A program made the position numbers and the translations under genes. This document shows positions 11,194 through 19,823 of a DNA stretch of 64,000 nt, piece by piece. The DNA comes from Stratiformator vulcanicus. Its GTDB lineage: Bacteria; Planctomycetota; Planctomycetia; Planctomycetales; Planctomycetaceae. The first letter of the stretch is position 1; every line of letters begins with the position of its first letter. The stretch is taken from the NCBI RefSeq assembly GCF_007744515.1, contig NZ_CP036268.1, forward strand, positions 1-64,000, in the 5' to 3' direction. The notes under the pieces were generated by a model that worked only from the letters and a program-made list of their open reading frames with translations, searched no databases and was not told the DNA's origin.

Positions 11194-11243
11194 CGTTTAG
11201 CCGCGACCGATAGGGAGCGCTCCCTATCGGTCGCGGCTAAACG
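11194..11243. terminator. Perfect 50-bp palindrome between convergent genes
   Basis: Two 25-base arms (starting CGTTTAGCCGCGACCGATAG) pair without any mismatch and without a loop, centred between 11218 and 11219 on AGCGCT. It sits 35 bases after the Tyr/Gly-rich gene and three bases before the end of zwf on the other strand, so it would fold in transcripts from both sides. No T-run follows on either strand, so it is an unusual bidirectional terminator or mRNA 3'-end stabiliser rather than a classical intrinsic terminator. Confidence 0.6.
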
Positions 11244-11246
11244 GCT

Positions 11247-12824
11247 TTAGACCTGCGGGGATCGCCAGGAGTGGCCCGCTTGATAGAGCAGTTCGGCTGC
11301 TTCCTTCGGACCCCAGGTCCCGGCTTCGTAGCCACACGGCTCGATGTTCTGACCCTCCCAGTATTCCAGGACGGGGTCGACGAACTCCCAAGCGGCTTCC
11401 AATTCATCATCGCGCGTGAAGAGCGTGTTGTCGCCGCGGATCACGTCGAGCAGCAGCCGCTCGTATGCCTCCGGCAGTTTCATCTCGAAGGCTTCTTCGT
11501 AGGCGAAGTCCATCGTCACCGGGTGAATCTGATACTGCATCCCCGGACGCTTCGTGGAGAACGTCAGCGAGATCGCTTCCTTCGGCTGAATGCGAAACAC
11601 GAGCATGTTGGGTCGCGCCGCGACGAGATCGCACACGTCGCCCTCGCACTCGACCGTCCGGAACATCTGCATCGGCGGCTGCTTGAACTGGATGGCAATC
11701 TCGGTCACCCGTGTCGGCAGTCGCTTGCCGGTTCGCAGATAAAACGGCACGCCGGCCCACCGCCAGTTATCGATCTTCACCTTCATCGCGACGTACGTCT
11801 CGCGGTTCGAACCGTCGGGAATGCGGTCTTCCTGCCGATAGCCCTTCTTCGACTCACCGCCGCGTTCGCTCGCGACATACTGCCCAGGGATCGCCCAATC
11901 GGAGATTTTGTCGCCCCCGGGCTTGAGTGCCTGAAGCACTTTCATCTTTTCGTCCCGCAGGTTGCCAGCGAGAAACTTCGCGGGCGGCTCCATCGCGGTC
12001 AGGCAGAGCAACTGCAGCACGTGATTCTGCAACACGTCCCGCAGGGCACCGGACGTGTCGTAATATCCGCCGCGGCCCCCTTCCATCCCCTGTGATTCGG
12101 CCACCGTAATCTGCACGAAGTCGACGTACTTCTGATTGAGCAGCGGCTCGAAGATCGCGTTACCGAAGCGGAACAGCAGGATGTTCTGGACCGTCTCTTT
12201 GCCGAGGTAGTGATCGATCCGGTAAATCTGCTCTTCGCGGAGCAGCCGACCCATATCGCGGGCGAGTTCCTTCGCCGAGTCGAGGTCGCGGCCGAACGGC
12301 TTCTCGATCACCACACGCAGCCAATCCTTCTCCTCGGGATCGGGGATCAATCCGCTCTGCGACAGCGACTCAACGCACGGGACGAATAGCGAAGGCGTGA
12401 CCGCGAGATAGGCGATCCGTTTGCCCGTCACGCCCGAATCGGACTCGAGCTGGCGGATGTCGTTGCCGAAATCGGCGTACTGATCGGGCTGATCGATATC
12501 GAGGCGACTGTAAAACAGCCGTTGAGCGAACGCATCCCATTTTTCCCGTGTGATGCCCTCGTCCGATTTGCTGACCGCATCGAACATTTCGTTGCGGAAT
12601 TCTTCGTTCGACTTGTCGCGCCGGGCGACGCCGATGATCGGCGCCCGGTCGGTGAGATAGCCGTCGGTCCACAAATCGTAAAGCGCCGGGAGCAGCTTCC
12701 GGGCCGTCAAATCGCCCGACGCTCCATAGATGAGGATCGACGCCTCCAGCGCGTCCGGTGCGACGGAACCGTCTCCGGAAGCGGAGTTAGCCTTCGCCTC
12801 GGTGCGAATGGTTTGGACCGCCAT
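11247..12824 (-). CDS. zwf: Glucose-6-phosphate 1-dehydrogenase
   Basis: Oxidises glucose-6-phosphate to 6-phosphogluconolactone with NADP(+), the entry to the oxidative pentose phosphate route. The coenzyme-binding start reads LIYGASGDLTARKLLPALYDL, and the active-site signature RIDHYLGKETVQN carries the catalytic His. VIEKPFGRDL precedes it. The 525-residue length fits the family with a short N-terminal extension of about 30 residues (Ser/Ala-rich). The gene stands alone; no 6-phosphogluconolactonase or gnd gene is adjacent. Its 3' end abuts the 50-bp palindrome. Confidence 0.97.
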   Translation of the reverse strand: MAVQTIRTEAKANSASGDGSVAPDALEASILIYGASGDLTARKLLPALYDLWTDGYLTDRAPIIGVARRDKSNEEFRNEMFDAVSKSDEGITREKWDAFAQRLFYSRLDIDQPDQYADFGNDIRQLESDSGVTGKRIAYLAVTPSLFVPCVESLSQSGLIPDPEEKDWLRVVIEKPFGRDLDSAKELARDMGRLLREEQIYRIDHYLGKETVQNILLFRFGNAIFEPLLNQKYVDFVQITVAESQGMEGGRGGYYDTSGALRDVLQNHVLQLLCLTAMEPPAKFLAGNLRDEKMKVLQALKPGGDKISDWAIPGQYVASERGGESKKGYRQEDRIPDGSNRETYVAMKVKIDNWRWAGVPFYLRTGKRLPTRVTEIAIQFKQPPMQMFRTVECEGDVCDLVAARPNMLVFRIQPKEAISLTFSTKRPGMQYQIHPVTMDFAYEEAFEMKLPEAYERLLLDVIRGDNTLFTRDDELEAAWEFVDPVLEYWEGQNIEPCGYEAGTWGPKEAAELLYQAGHSWRSPQV

Positions 12825-12960
12825 GATGCTTCTCTCCGCTTGATGTTTCGCGATGTCTTCTTCAATGGCGCTGCCGGCAACGGTCGGCTTCTTGCATCAT
12901 GCAAACAACTTCCGTTGGTTGCATCAACGAAACGCGGCACACGCCGCATTGCGACGCAAT

Positions 12961-13635
12961 TTAAGCTCCAGCGGAAAGCAGCTCGTCGAAGCGGGCCGGT
13001 GACAGCTCGCGTAGTGAATCGACAACGATGTCTGCCTCGCCGTATTGATCACGGGAGTGCCCGGTACTGCAAAAGCCGACACACATCGCCCCGGCCGCCT
13101 TGGCTGCGGCGACACCGTAAATCGAGTCTTCGATCACCACACAGCGTCGCGGGGGAACGCCCAGCCCGTCACTGACCTTCAGATAGACTTCGGGATCGGG
13201 CTTCGTCCGAGTCACATCATCCGAGGCGACGCTGATTTCAACGATTTGGGCCACGCCGAGCTTTTCGATCGACTGATCGAGGTTGCCGCGCGGCCCGGCC
13301 GTGCCGATGCCGATGTGAAAGCCCGCGTCCTTGGCCGCCTTCATCAATTCGACGGCTCCATCCATCGCGGGAAACTCTCGATCGACGATTTCGCGATAGA
13401 GAATCTCTTTGCGATCGTCCCGCTGACGGATCTGTTCGTCGGTCAGATCGTCCTCGGGCCAATCGTCACTTTTGAGGATCACGTCGGTCGTGCGGCCGAA
13501 CCACTTCGCATAGGCTTCCATCGTGAACTCGCCACCGATTTCACGCGCAAGAACCTGATAGGTCTCAAAATGGGGCCCGAAGGAATCGACGAGGACGCCG
13601 TCCATGTCAAAAATCAGGGCTTTCGGATCACTCAT
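12961..13635 (-). CDS. HAD-superfamily phosphatase / beta-phosphoglucomutase-like
   Basis: A 224-residue HAD hydrolase of the subclass with an alpha-helical cap. Motif I is DMDGVLVDS (nucleophile Asp10, acid/base Asp12), motif II is the Ser/Thr position in GIGTAGP, and motif III/IV is the Lys in KPDPEVY followed by VIEDSIYGV. This order is typical of phosphoglycolate phosphatase and beta-phosphoglucomutase relatives; the sugar- or glycolate-phosphate substrate cannot be told from sequence. It runs in the same direction as zwf but is separated by 136 bases. Confidence 0.88.
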   Translation of the reverse strand: MSDPKALIFDMDGVLVDSFGPHFETYQVLAREIGGEFTMEAYAKWFGRTTDVILKSDDWPEDDLTDEQIRQRDDRKEILYREIVDREFPAMDGAVELMKAAKDAGFHIGIGTAGPRGNLDQSIEKLGVAQIVEISVASDDVTRTKPDPEVYLKVSDGLGVPPRRCVVIEDSIYGVAAAKAAGAMCVGFCSTGHSRDQYGEADIVVDSLRELSPARFDELLSAGA

Positions 13636-13794
13636 CGAAGGCGTTCTCGGCGAGGTACAAGGCGAGTAGCGAGAGAGGATACCCCGCCAAGCCCACGGGT
13701 CCCACCCCGTGGGTCAAAGACCGCACACAAACTTCCGCGACCTATTTTTTGACGACTTGTCAATTTGTGACGCCATGTTTACGATAAAGCAACT
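13636..13794. promoter_or_regulatory. Divergent promoter region with hairpin and sigma70-like promoter
   Basis: Between the HAD gene (minus) and the TetR gene (plus). A perfect 8-bp stem CCCACGGG / CCCGTGGG spans 13692-13713. A candidate promoter for the TetR gene is TTGTCA at 13757-13762 and TACGAT at 13780-13785 with a 17-base spacer, which would give a very short leader. TetR regulators commonly repress from such sites. Confidence 0.35.
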
Positions 13795-14529
13795 ATGACA
13801 TTGCGCTCCACACGAAAACAGCGGGAATTCGAACAACGCGAGGCCCTGATCCTCGACGTCGCTCGACGGTTGCTCAACGACCGCGGCTACTTCGGCTTTA
13901 ATATGGACGACATCGCTGCGGAGATCGAATACTCGAAAGGGACGGTCTACCAGCATTTTAAGTCGAAAGAGGACGTGCTGATGGGCCTGGCCGCGGCGGC
14001 AACCGGTAAACGGGTCGAAATGTTCGCGCGGGCCGCCACATTCCAAGGACGACCGCGGGAGCGGATGACCGCGATCGGTTGCGCCGCCCAATTGTTCGTT
14101 CGCCTGTTCCCCGATCATTTTCGAGTCGAACAGGTGCTGCAAATGAGCTCGATTCGTGGCAAAACGGCTGAAGTTCGGCAAGAGAAGCTGATGGCCTCCG
14201 AGGGCCGCTGCATGGCAATCATCGCGGGGATCATCCGAGACGGCATTGCTCATGGGGACCTCTCGCTGCCGAAAGACGAGCCGCCCGAAAATATTGGATT
14301 TGGCCTCTGGTCACTTTGCATGGGTGGTTACACGATTGCTCACGGGGCACCGGTGGCCGAGCTGGGCATTACGGACCCGTACCGTGCGATCGTGCACAAT
14401 TACCACCATTATCTCGACGGCATCAGGTGGGAGCCGCTCTCAACGGCGTTCGACCACGATGCGGTCTGGGAGAGGGCGGGCCGAGAACTGTTCTCAGAAG
14501 AGATGAAGATGGTCGAAACGGCTGCGTAA
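13795..14529 (+). CDS. TetR-family transcriptional regulator
   Basis: A 244-residue repressor. The N-terminal helix-turn-helix reads ILDVARRLLNDRGYFGFNMDDIAAEIEYS in pieces, with the recognition part IAAEIEYSKGTVYQHFKSKEDV (TetR signature, residues about 40-60). The C-terminal ligand domain is variable as expected. It lies immediately upstream of, and in the same direction as, the HlyD and RND genes and is probably co-transcribed with them, so the likely role is ligand-released repression of that efflux system. The stop is followed by an A/T-rich 35-base gap before the next start. Confidence 0.9.
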   Translation: MTLRSTRKQREFEQREALILDVARRLLNDRGYFGFNMDDIAAEIEYSKGTVYQHFKSKEDVLMGLAAAATGKRVEMFARAATFQGRPRERMTAIGCAAQLFVRLFPDHFRVEQVLQMSSIRGKTAEVRQEKLMASEGRCMAIIAGIIRDGIAHGDLSLPKDEPPENIGFGLWSLCMGGYTIAHGAPVAELGITDPYRAIVHNYHHYLDGIRWEPLSTAFDHDAVWERAGRELFSEEMKMVETAA

Positions 14530-14564
14530 ATTTTTTTGCCTCAAAAATGACAAGGCGTCAAAAA

Positions 14565-15845
14565 ATGACGACGCGTATTGTACTGTCGCTGTTGGGAGGC
14601 GCCGCTCCGATTGTGGCCGTTGTCGCGCTGATGGCGGTCCTCTCGCCGCCCGCCGATGCAACGCCGGAGGCGACCGGTCGTCCCCTGCCCGTTGAGACCG
14701 TCACCGCCGAGCGAGTGGCCTCGCTGATGGTTCAGCGAGAGTTCACCGGCACCATCGAAGCATCGCGCGAGTCAGACCTCGGATTCGAACGGGGCGGGCG
14801 GATCGTCGAACTCATCGTCGATGAAGGCGCGCGAGTCGATACTGATGACATTCTCGGGCATGTCGATACGAGTCACCTCTACGTGCGGCAGAAGCAGGTG
14901 CAGGCTGATCTGGCCGAAGCCCGTGCCATGTTGACGGAACTCGTCAATGGCCCGCGCAAGCAAGACATTGACGCCGCCGCGGCTAATTTGGCTGACGCGA
15001 ACGCGAAAGTTGCACTTCAAAGAAATCAGCTTGAACGGCGCAAACGACTGCTCGAACGCAATGTCATCACCCGCGAGGAGTTCGACGAATTTCGGTTCGG
15101 TTATCAGTCGATGATCGCGCAGCGAGACGCGGCAGCGGCGGCGCTCGACGAACTACGCGAGGGCACGCGGAAGGAGCAAGTCGATGCCCAACGAGCTCGC
15201 GTGGCATCGCTCGAAGCCTCTTTGGAGTCGATTGCCGAAGACTTTAAGGATGCCGTGCTCACGGCTCCGTTCGGAGGAACGATCGTCAGGCGAAATAAAG
15301 ATGAGGGTGACGTCGTCGCGGTAGGCGAATCTGTTTTCCGTCTGATCGAAGATTCCGTGTTGGAACTGCGGGTCGGTGTACCGGCTGAACTGGCCGCGGG
15401 TCTTAATGCCGGCGAAACGGTCGAGGTCAAAGTATCGAGACGGGTTCGAAACGGGACCGTTAAGACCGTGCTTCCTCAAGTCAGCCTCGCAACACGAACG
15501 CAGGTCGTGATTATCCGCATGAATCTGGACGATAAAAGTCGAGCAGTGGTCGCCGGTCAGATTGCTCGACTGCAATTGAAGTCGGGCAAAGACGTTGAAG
15601 GAATCAGCATCCCGCGGGGCGCACTCGTGCGAGGTATTCGGGGCCTGTGGTCGTGCTATGTGGTCGAGAAAACGGAATCCGAAGACGCCGGCGAACGAAT
15701 AGGGATCGTCCGCCGGCGCGACGTGGAATTACTCGATACGCATGACGATTTTTCCCTCGTCCGCGGCACAATCTCCCAAGGCGAGCGCGTTGTCACCTCA
15801 GGAGTGCATCGCGTCGTTCCCGGACAGCGAGTTGTGATCGAATAG
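14565..15845 (+). CDS. RND efflux periplasmic adaptor (HlyD/MexA family)
   Basis: Membrane-fusion protein linking an inner-membrane RND pump to an outer-membrane channel. After an N-terminal membrane/signal helix (LSLLGGAAPIVAVVALMAVL) come the first barrel/lipoyl half (SDLGFERGGRIVELIVDEGARV), a long alpha-helical hairpin (about residues 100-215, many Ala/Glu/Arg) and the second lipoyl half (TAPFGGTIVRRNKDEGDVV), then beta-barrel sequence. ATG 14565 is used because AAGG lies nine bases upstream; ATG 14547 is in frame. The pump gene follows after 35 bases. Confidence 0.9.
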   Translation: MTTRIVLSLLGGAAPIVAVVALMAVLSPPADATPEATGRPLPVETVTAERVASLMVQREFTGTIEASRESDLGFERGGRIVELIVDEGARVDTDDILGHVDTSHLYVRQKQVQADLAEARAMLTELVNGPRKQDIDAAAANLADANAKVALQRNQLERRKRLLERNVITREEFDEFRFGYQSMIAQRDAAAAALDELREGTRKEQVDAQRARVASLEASLESIAEDFKDAVLTAPFGGTIVRRNKDEGDVVAVGESVFRLIEDSVLELRVGVPAELAAGLNAGETVEVKVSRRVRNGTVKTVLPQVSLATRTQVVIIRMNLDDKSRAVVAGQIARLQLKSGKDVEGISIPRGALVRGIRGLWSCYVVEKTESEDAGERIGIVRRRDVELLDTHDDFSLVRGTISQGERVVTSGVHRVVPGQRVVIE

Positions 15846-15880
15846 TTTCCCCGCCACCGTCTCCCTCCGGATCGACCGGC

Positions 15881-18800
15881 ATGTCGACTTTATTTTACCG
15901 CGATACACGGTTGCTCACGCTGACCGTCATCATTATTGCCGTGGCCGGTCTGTCCTCGTGGCATGTGTTGCCGAGGCTGGAAGACCCCGAGCTGACGTCA
16001 CGGGTCGCGCTGATCAAAACCATCTACCCCGGTGCCCCGCCGGAGCGCGTCGAAGCGCTGGTGACGGAAAAGATTGAGGACGAACTGACCGAGATCGAAG
16101 AGATTAAAGAAATCGAATCGACGAGCAGTTCCGAAGTCTCAATCTTAACCGTCGAATTAAGGGACGACGTCTACGAGACCGAACCGGTGTGGTCTCGCAT
16201 CCGCGACGAACTCGACGACGCCCGTTTAACAATAGCCGAGGACGCGCTCGATCCGGAATTCGAGGAAATCGATGTCAAAGCCTACGCCTTTATTACGTCG
16301 GTCGTGTGGGAAGCCGACGGCCCGCCGAACTACGCGATTTTGCGGAGGCTGGCCGAAGAATTAAAGGATCACCTCGAAGCGATCGCAGGCACCGAAGAAA
16401 TTGATCTTTATGGCGATCCGCAGGAGGAAATTCTCGTCGAAGTCGATCCATCGCGAGCCATTGCCTCGGGGCTTGACGCGGCGTCGATTTCCGCCGGAAT
16501 CGACGATAGCGACTCTAAGAATGCCGCCGGCCAACTGCGGTCCGAAGAGGCGGACCTGCTGCTCGAGGTGTCGTCGGAACTCGATTCGCTGGAACGGGTG
16601 CGGCGAACTCCGATCCGCGTGGCCGAAGACGGCACGATCGTGCAACTCGGTGACGTCGCGACGATATCGAAAGCGGTTCGACGACCAATGACGGATGAGA
16701 CGCTGATCGGTGGCAAACCGGCCGTCACGCTGGCGGTGTTCGTCGAATCGGATTTTCGCGTCGATCATTGGGCGGAGGCCGCTCATCGCGAAGTCGATGC
16801 CTTTCGGGAGGGGCTGCCGCAGGGCATCGGCCTGCCCGTGGTGTTCGATCAAAGCGTCTATACGGCGGACCGTCTCGGCGCATTAATTAATAACCTTATC
16901 CTCGGAGCGCTGGCCGTCGTCGGAGTGATCTTTGTCATTATGGGTTGGCGGTCGGCGGTGCTGGTGGGCACGGCGCTGCCGCTATCAGTGTTGTGCGTGT
17001 TTGCCGGGATGAACTTATTCGGTATCCCGATTCATCAAATGTCGGTGACCGGCCTGATCATCGCGCTGGGATTATTAATTGATAACGCGATCGTTGTGGT
17101 CGACGAAGTTCGGCGTCGGCTCAAGGACGAACCCCCCGCCGATGCCATTGCGCACTCGGTCGGGCATTTGGCTGTTCCATTATTCGGGTCGACTTTAACG
17201 ACGATCCTCGCGTTTTCGCCGATCGCTTTAATGCCGGGGCCGGCCGGCGAGTTCGTCGGGTCGATCGCGACGGGCGTGATCCTCGCGCTCATTAGTTCGC
17301 TGGCCGTTTCGCTGACAATTGTGCCGGCCGTCACGGGATTGACGCAGCGGTTTGTCCGGAAGACCGATCGCCATCATTGGTGGCGTGATGGCATCTCGAT
17401 CCCCTTCATCGCTCGCATTTATAAAAACGTGCTCGGTTTCCTGTTCCGCGTCCCCATCGCCGCGATCGGTTTATCGGCGGTTTTTCCATTCATGGGCTTT
17501 TACGTCGGGGGCATGTTACCGGAACAGTTTTTTCCGCCCTCGGACCGTAACCAGTTTCAAATTGAAATTGAGCTTCCGCCCTCGGCTTCAATCGGGCGGA
17601 CGAGACAAACGGCTTTGGAGATCCGCGAGGTCGTCGTTGAGATGCCCGGTGTGGAAGACGTGCATTGGTTTCTCGGACGGAGTGCACCGAGCTTTTACTA
17701 CAACCTGCTTCGCAATCGACAGAATGCGTCTCAATACGGGCAGGCCTTGGTGCAACTGGATAGCGGTCGTGATATCTTCGCACGGATTAATAAAATTCAG
17801 GCTGAGCTGGATGACCAATTCCCGGCTGTGCGAGTGCTGGCCCGGCAACTCGAACAGGGGCCGCCGTTTGATGCCCCGGTCGAAATGCGAGTCTACGGAC
17901 CCGATCTTAATGTGCTGCGAGAAGTCGGCGAGCAACTGCGTGAGGAATTAGTGGCGGTCGAACACACGACGTACAGCCGGGCCAACCTGACGGAGACGCT
18001 TCCGAAAATGTCATTGGAGGTCGATGAGGAAAGCGCCCGCATCGCAGGCTTTAATAATGCCGGTATTGCTCGACAACTCGAAGCCACGTTGGAAGGTCAA
18101 ATCGGCGGTTCGATCCTTGAGGCGACCGAAGAATTGCCGGTGCGGGTTCGGATCGGTTCGCAGGACCGCGGCCGACTCGATGCGATTCGCTCGCTCGAAT
18201 TATTGCCGCCGCAGCAGCAAGGTGTGCGGGGCGCGGAATTCGTCCCGCTCTCCGCCATTGCGGAGACCCGACTGAAGCCGGTGTCCGCGGGGATTCCCCG
18301 GCGCGACGGGCGACGCGTTAATACAGTGCAGGGTTTCATTAACGCGGGCGTGTTGCCTTCGACGGTCTTGGAACCGTTTCGCCGGCGGGTGGCCGAGTCG
18401 ATCGAAGCGGGTCGCATCGTTCTGCCTCCGGGATACTCGATCGACGTCGGCGGCGAGTCGGCCGCGCGGGATCGGGCGGTCGGCAATCTGCTCGCGTTCG
18501 TCGGCGTGCTGGGAACCATCATGGTGGCGACGCTGGTGCTGTCGTTTCATTCGTTTCGGATGGCCGGGATCATTGGGGCGGTCGGGTTCTTGTCGGTCGG
18601 ATGCGGCCTGGGTGCACTGTACGTCGCCGGTTACCCCTTCGGATTCATGGCAATCGTCGGCACGATGGGCCTCGTCGGCGTGGCCATCAACGATGCGATC
18701 GTGGTGCTCGCCGCGTTGAGAGAGGATCCACTGGCACGGAGCGGCGACGTGGATGCGATTCACAGAATTGCGATGCGTGAGACCCGTCACGTCGTTGCCA

Positions 18801-19066
18801 CAACAATTACGACGATCGCGGGATTCATCCCGTTGCTGGTCGATGGCGGCAAATTCTGGCCGCCGTTAGCGGTGTCGATCGCCGGGGGTGTGGCGGGAGC
18901 AACTCTGCTGGCGCTGACGTTCGTTCCCGCCTCGTTAGTGTTGCTCGCTCAGGTCGGGAGCATCTTCGGTCGCCACAAGTCTTCGAACAAATTAGTCGAA
19001 GCTGAGCCGGACGAATCCCCCTCGATTGAGAGCCATCAACGTCAGCCTGCCCCGCTAACCGTGTGA
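15881..19066 (+). CDS. RND-family efflux pump permease (AcrB/MexB-like)
   Basis: Proton-driven inner-membrane exporter, 1061 residues, with the twofold repeated plan of an N-terminal helix, a large periplasmic loop and six-helix bundle, then the same again. The first loop begins with YPGAPPERVEALVTEKIE. In helix 4 the usual Asp-Asp pair is Asp-Asn (GLLIDNAIVVVDEV), so only one of the two proton-relay aspartates is kept there, as in a divergent RND subfamily. The second half has GLVGVAINDAIVVL. No outer-membrane TolC-type gene lies nearby, so the channel must be supplied from elsewhere. Substrate unknown. Confidence 0.93.
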   Translation: MSTLFYRDTRLLTLTVIIIAVAGLSSWHVLPRLEDPELTSRVALIKTIYPGAPPERVEALVTEKIEDELTEIEEIKEIESTSSSEVSILTVELRDDVYETEPVWSRIRDELDDARLTIAEDALDPEFEEIDVKAYAFITSVVWEADGPPNYAILRRLAEELKDHLEAIAGTEEIDLYGDPQEEILVEVDPSRAIASGLDAASISAGIDDSDSKNAAGQLRSEEADLLLEVSSELDSLERVRRTPIRVAEDGTIVQLGDVATISKAVRRPMTDETLIGGKPAVTLAVFVESDFRVDHWAEAAHREVDAFREGLPQGIGLPVVFDQSVYTADRLGALINNLILGALAVVGVIFVIMGWRSAVLVGTALPLSVLCVFAGMNLFGIPIHQMSVTGLIIALGLLIDNAIVVVDEVRRRLKDEPPADAIAHSVGHLAVPLFGSTLTTILAFSPIALMPGPAGEFVGSIATGVILALISSLAVSLTIVPAVTGLTQRFVRKTDRHHWWRDGISIPFIARIYKNVLGFLFRVPIAAIGLSAVFPFMGFYVGGMLPEQFFPPSDRNQFQIEIELPPSASIGRTRQTALEIREVVVEMPGVEDVHWFLGRSAPSFYYNLLRNRQNASQYGQALVQLDSGRDIFARINKIQAELDDQFPAVRVLARQLEQGPPFDAPVEMRVYGPDLNVLREVGEQLREELVAVEHTTYSRANLTETLPKMSLEVDEESARIAGFNNAGIARQLEATLEGQIGGSILEATEELPVRVRIGSQDRGRLDAIRSLELLPPQQQGVRGAEFVPLSAIAETRLKPVSAGIPRRDGRRVNTVQGFINAGVLPSTVLEPFRRRVAESIEAGRIVLPPGYSIDVGGESAARDRAVGNLLAFVGVLGTIMVATLVLSFHSFRMAGIIGAVGFLSVGCGLGALYVAGYPFGFMAIVGTMGLVGVAINDAIVVLAALREDPLARSGDVDAIHRIAMRETRHVVATTITTIAGFIPLLVDGGKFWPPLAVSIAGGVAGATLLALTFVPASLVLLAQVGSIFGRHKSSNKLVEAEPDESPSIESHQRQPAPLTV

Positions 19067-19078
19067 CGCTCAAGCGCG

Positions 19079-19116
19079 TAAAAAAAGACAGCGGGGCGGT
19101 CTTCACCGTCCCGCTG
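19079..19116 (-). terminator. Intrinsic terminator of csrA
   Basis: Reading the minus strand, an 11-bp stem with one G-T pair (19106-19116 with 19089-19099, loop of six bases) is followed by TCTTTTTTTA (19079-19088). It lies 30 bases after the csrA stop. The stem could also fold in the RND transcript from the other side, but the T-run is only on the csrA strand. Confidence 0.75.
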
Positions 19117-19145
19117 CCTTGTCTGGTGCCTTATTCGGCCAGCGT

Positions 19146-19358
19146 TCAGACGCCGATCGGGTCGCCGTGGCAATCGCGCACGGGTCGCGAATCCCGTTTC
19201 CCTTTCAGATTCGGCGTCAACTCAGCCCTGCGAATCGAAGTCCCGTCGGGTGCTTCGATTCCGATCATGACGCGATTTCCGGACGATTTGAGGAGCCGAA
19301 TGACGACATCGTCGCCAATCTGAATTTCCTCGCCGGACTTTCGTTGCAGTACGAGCAT
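19146..19358 (-). CDS. csrA: Carbon storage regulator CsrA
   Basis: Small RNA-binding post-transcriptional regulator that blocks or alters translation by binding GGA motifs in leaders. The 70-residue product starts MLVLQRKSGEEIQIGDDV and continues with IRLLKSSGNRVMIGIEAP, the family core of five strands, then RRAEL with the conserved basic residue used for RNA binding. A short tail of about 20 residues (rich in Lys, Arg and Asp) follows the core. ATG 19358 is preceded by AAGGAGAG, an unusually strong ribosome-binding site. It is a single gene with its own terminator. Confidence 0.93.
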   Translation of the reverse strand: MLVLQRKSGEEIQIGDDVVIRLLKSSGNRVMIGIEAPDGTSIRRAELTPNLKGKRDSRPVRDCHGDPIGV

Positions 19359-19823
19359 ACGGTCTCTCCTTGACCTGGGACGCGTGCACCCGCGCCCGTC
19401 AGTTTCCATGTCGTCGAAATTCGAAGAAAAAGTCACCACCGAGCACAGCAAGACAAACCCGGTCGCGATGCACCCCCCTAGGTGCGCCCGTATTCTCTCT
19501 TCTCCGGCCGTCGAAGCAAGACCAATTTGTGATTCCGGATCGTTATAAAGCAAAACAGGGGCCAAACGATTCGCGATCCGATAAAAAACGGAAGCGATTC
19601 GCCCGACAACAGTTGAAATGAAAACCGCCCGCTGGAATAATGCTGAGTTCGCAGTTTTGGTCACGACGAGAGGCTTCGCTTCTGCGAATTGGTCGCGTGG
19701 AGTAAGTCCTCCTTCGAGCTCGGTCATTGACGGCCATTCCGTTTCGTACGGCTGTCACAATTCGATGCGAGCTTGTCTTCTTAGAGTTCTGCTTTCTGTC
19801 CCCATTCAGAGGACCAGCCGGTT
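19359..19823. other. Divergent intergenic region between csrA and the TPR/alpha-CTD gene
   Basis: The 465 bases hold no believable gene; the open frames here have no conserved pattern. It must carry promoters for csrA and for the gene to the right. AGAGGA at about 19808-19813 is the ribosome-binding site of the right-hand gene. The csrA leader could be long; no riboswitch-like fold was recognised. Confidence 0.45.

Noticed and set aside
11271-12095. A 274-codon plus-strand open frame opposite zwf
   Set aside because: zwf on the minus strand carries all catalytic motifs across the whole stretch; the opposite frame has none.
13692-13713. CCCACGGG hairpin as a transcription terminator
   Set aside because: It is between divergent genes, upstream of both, with no T-run on either strand; more likely regulatory or chance.
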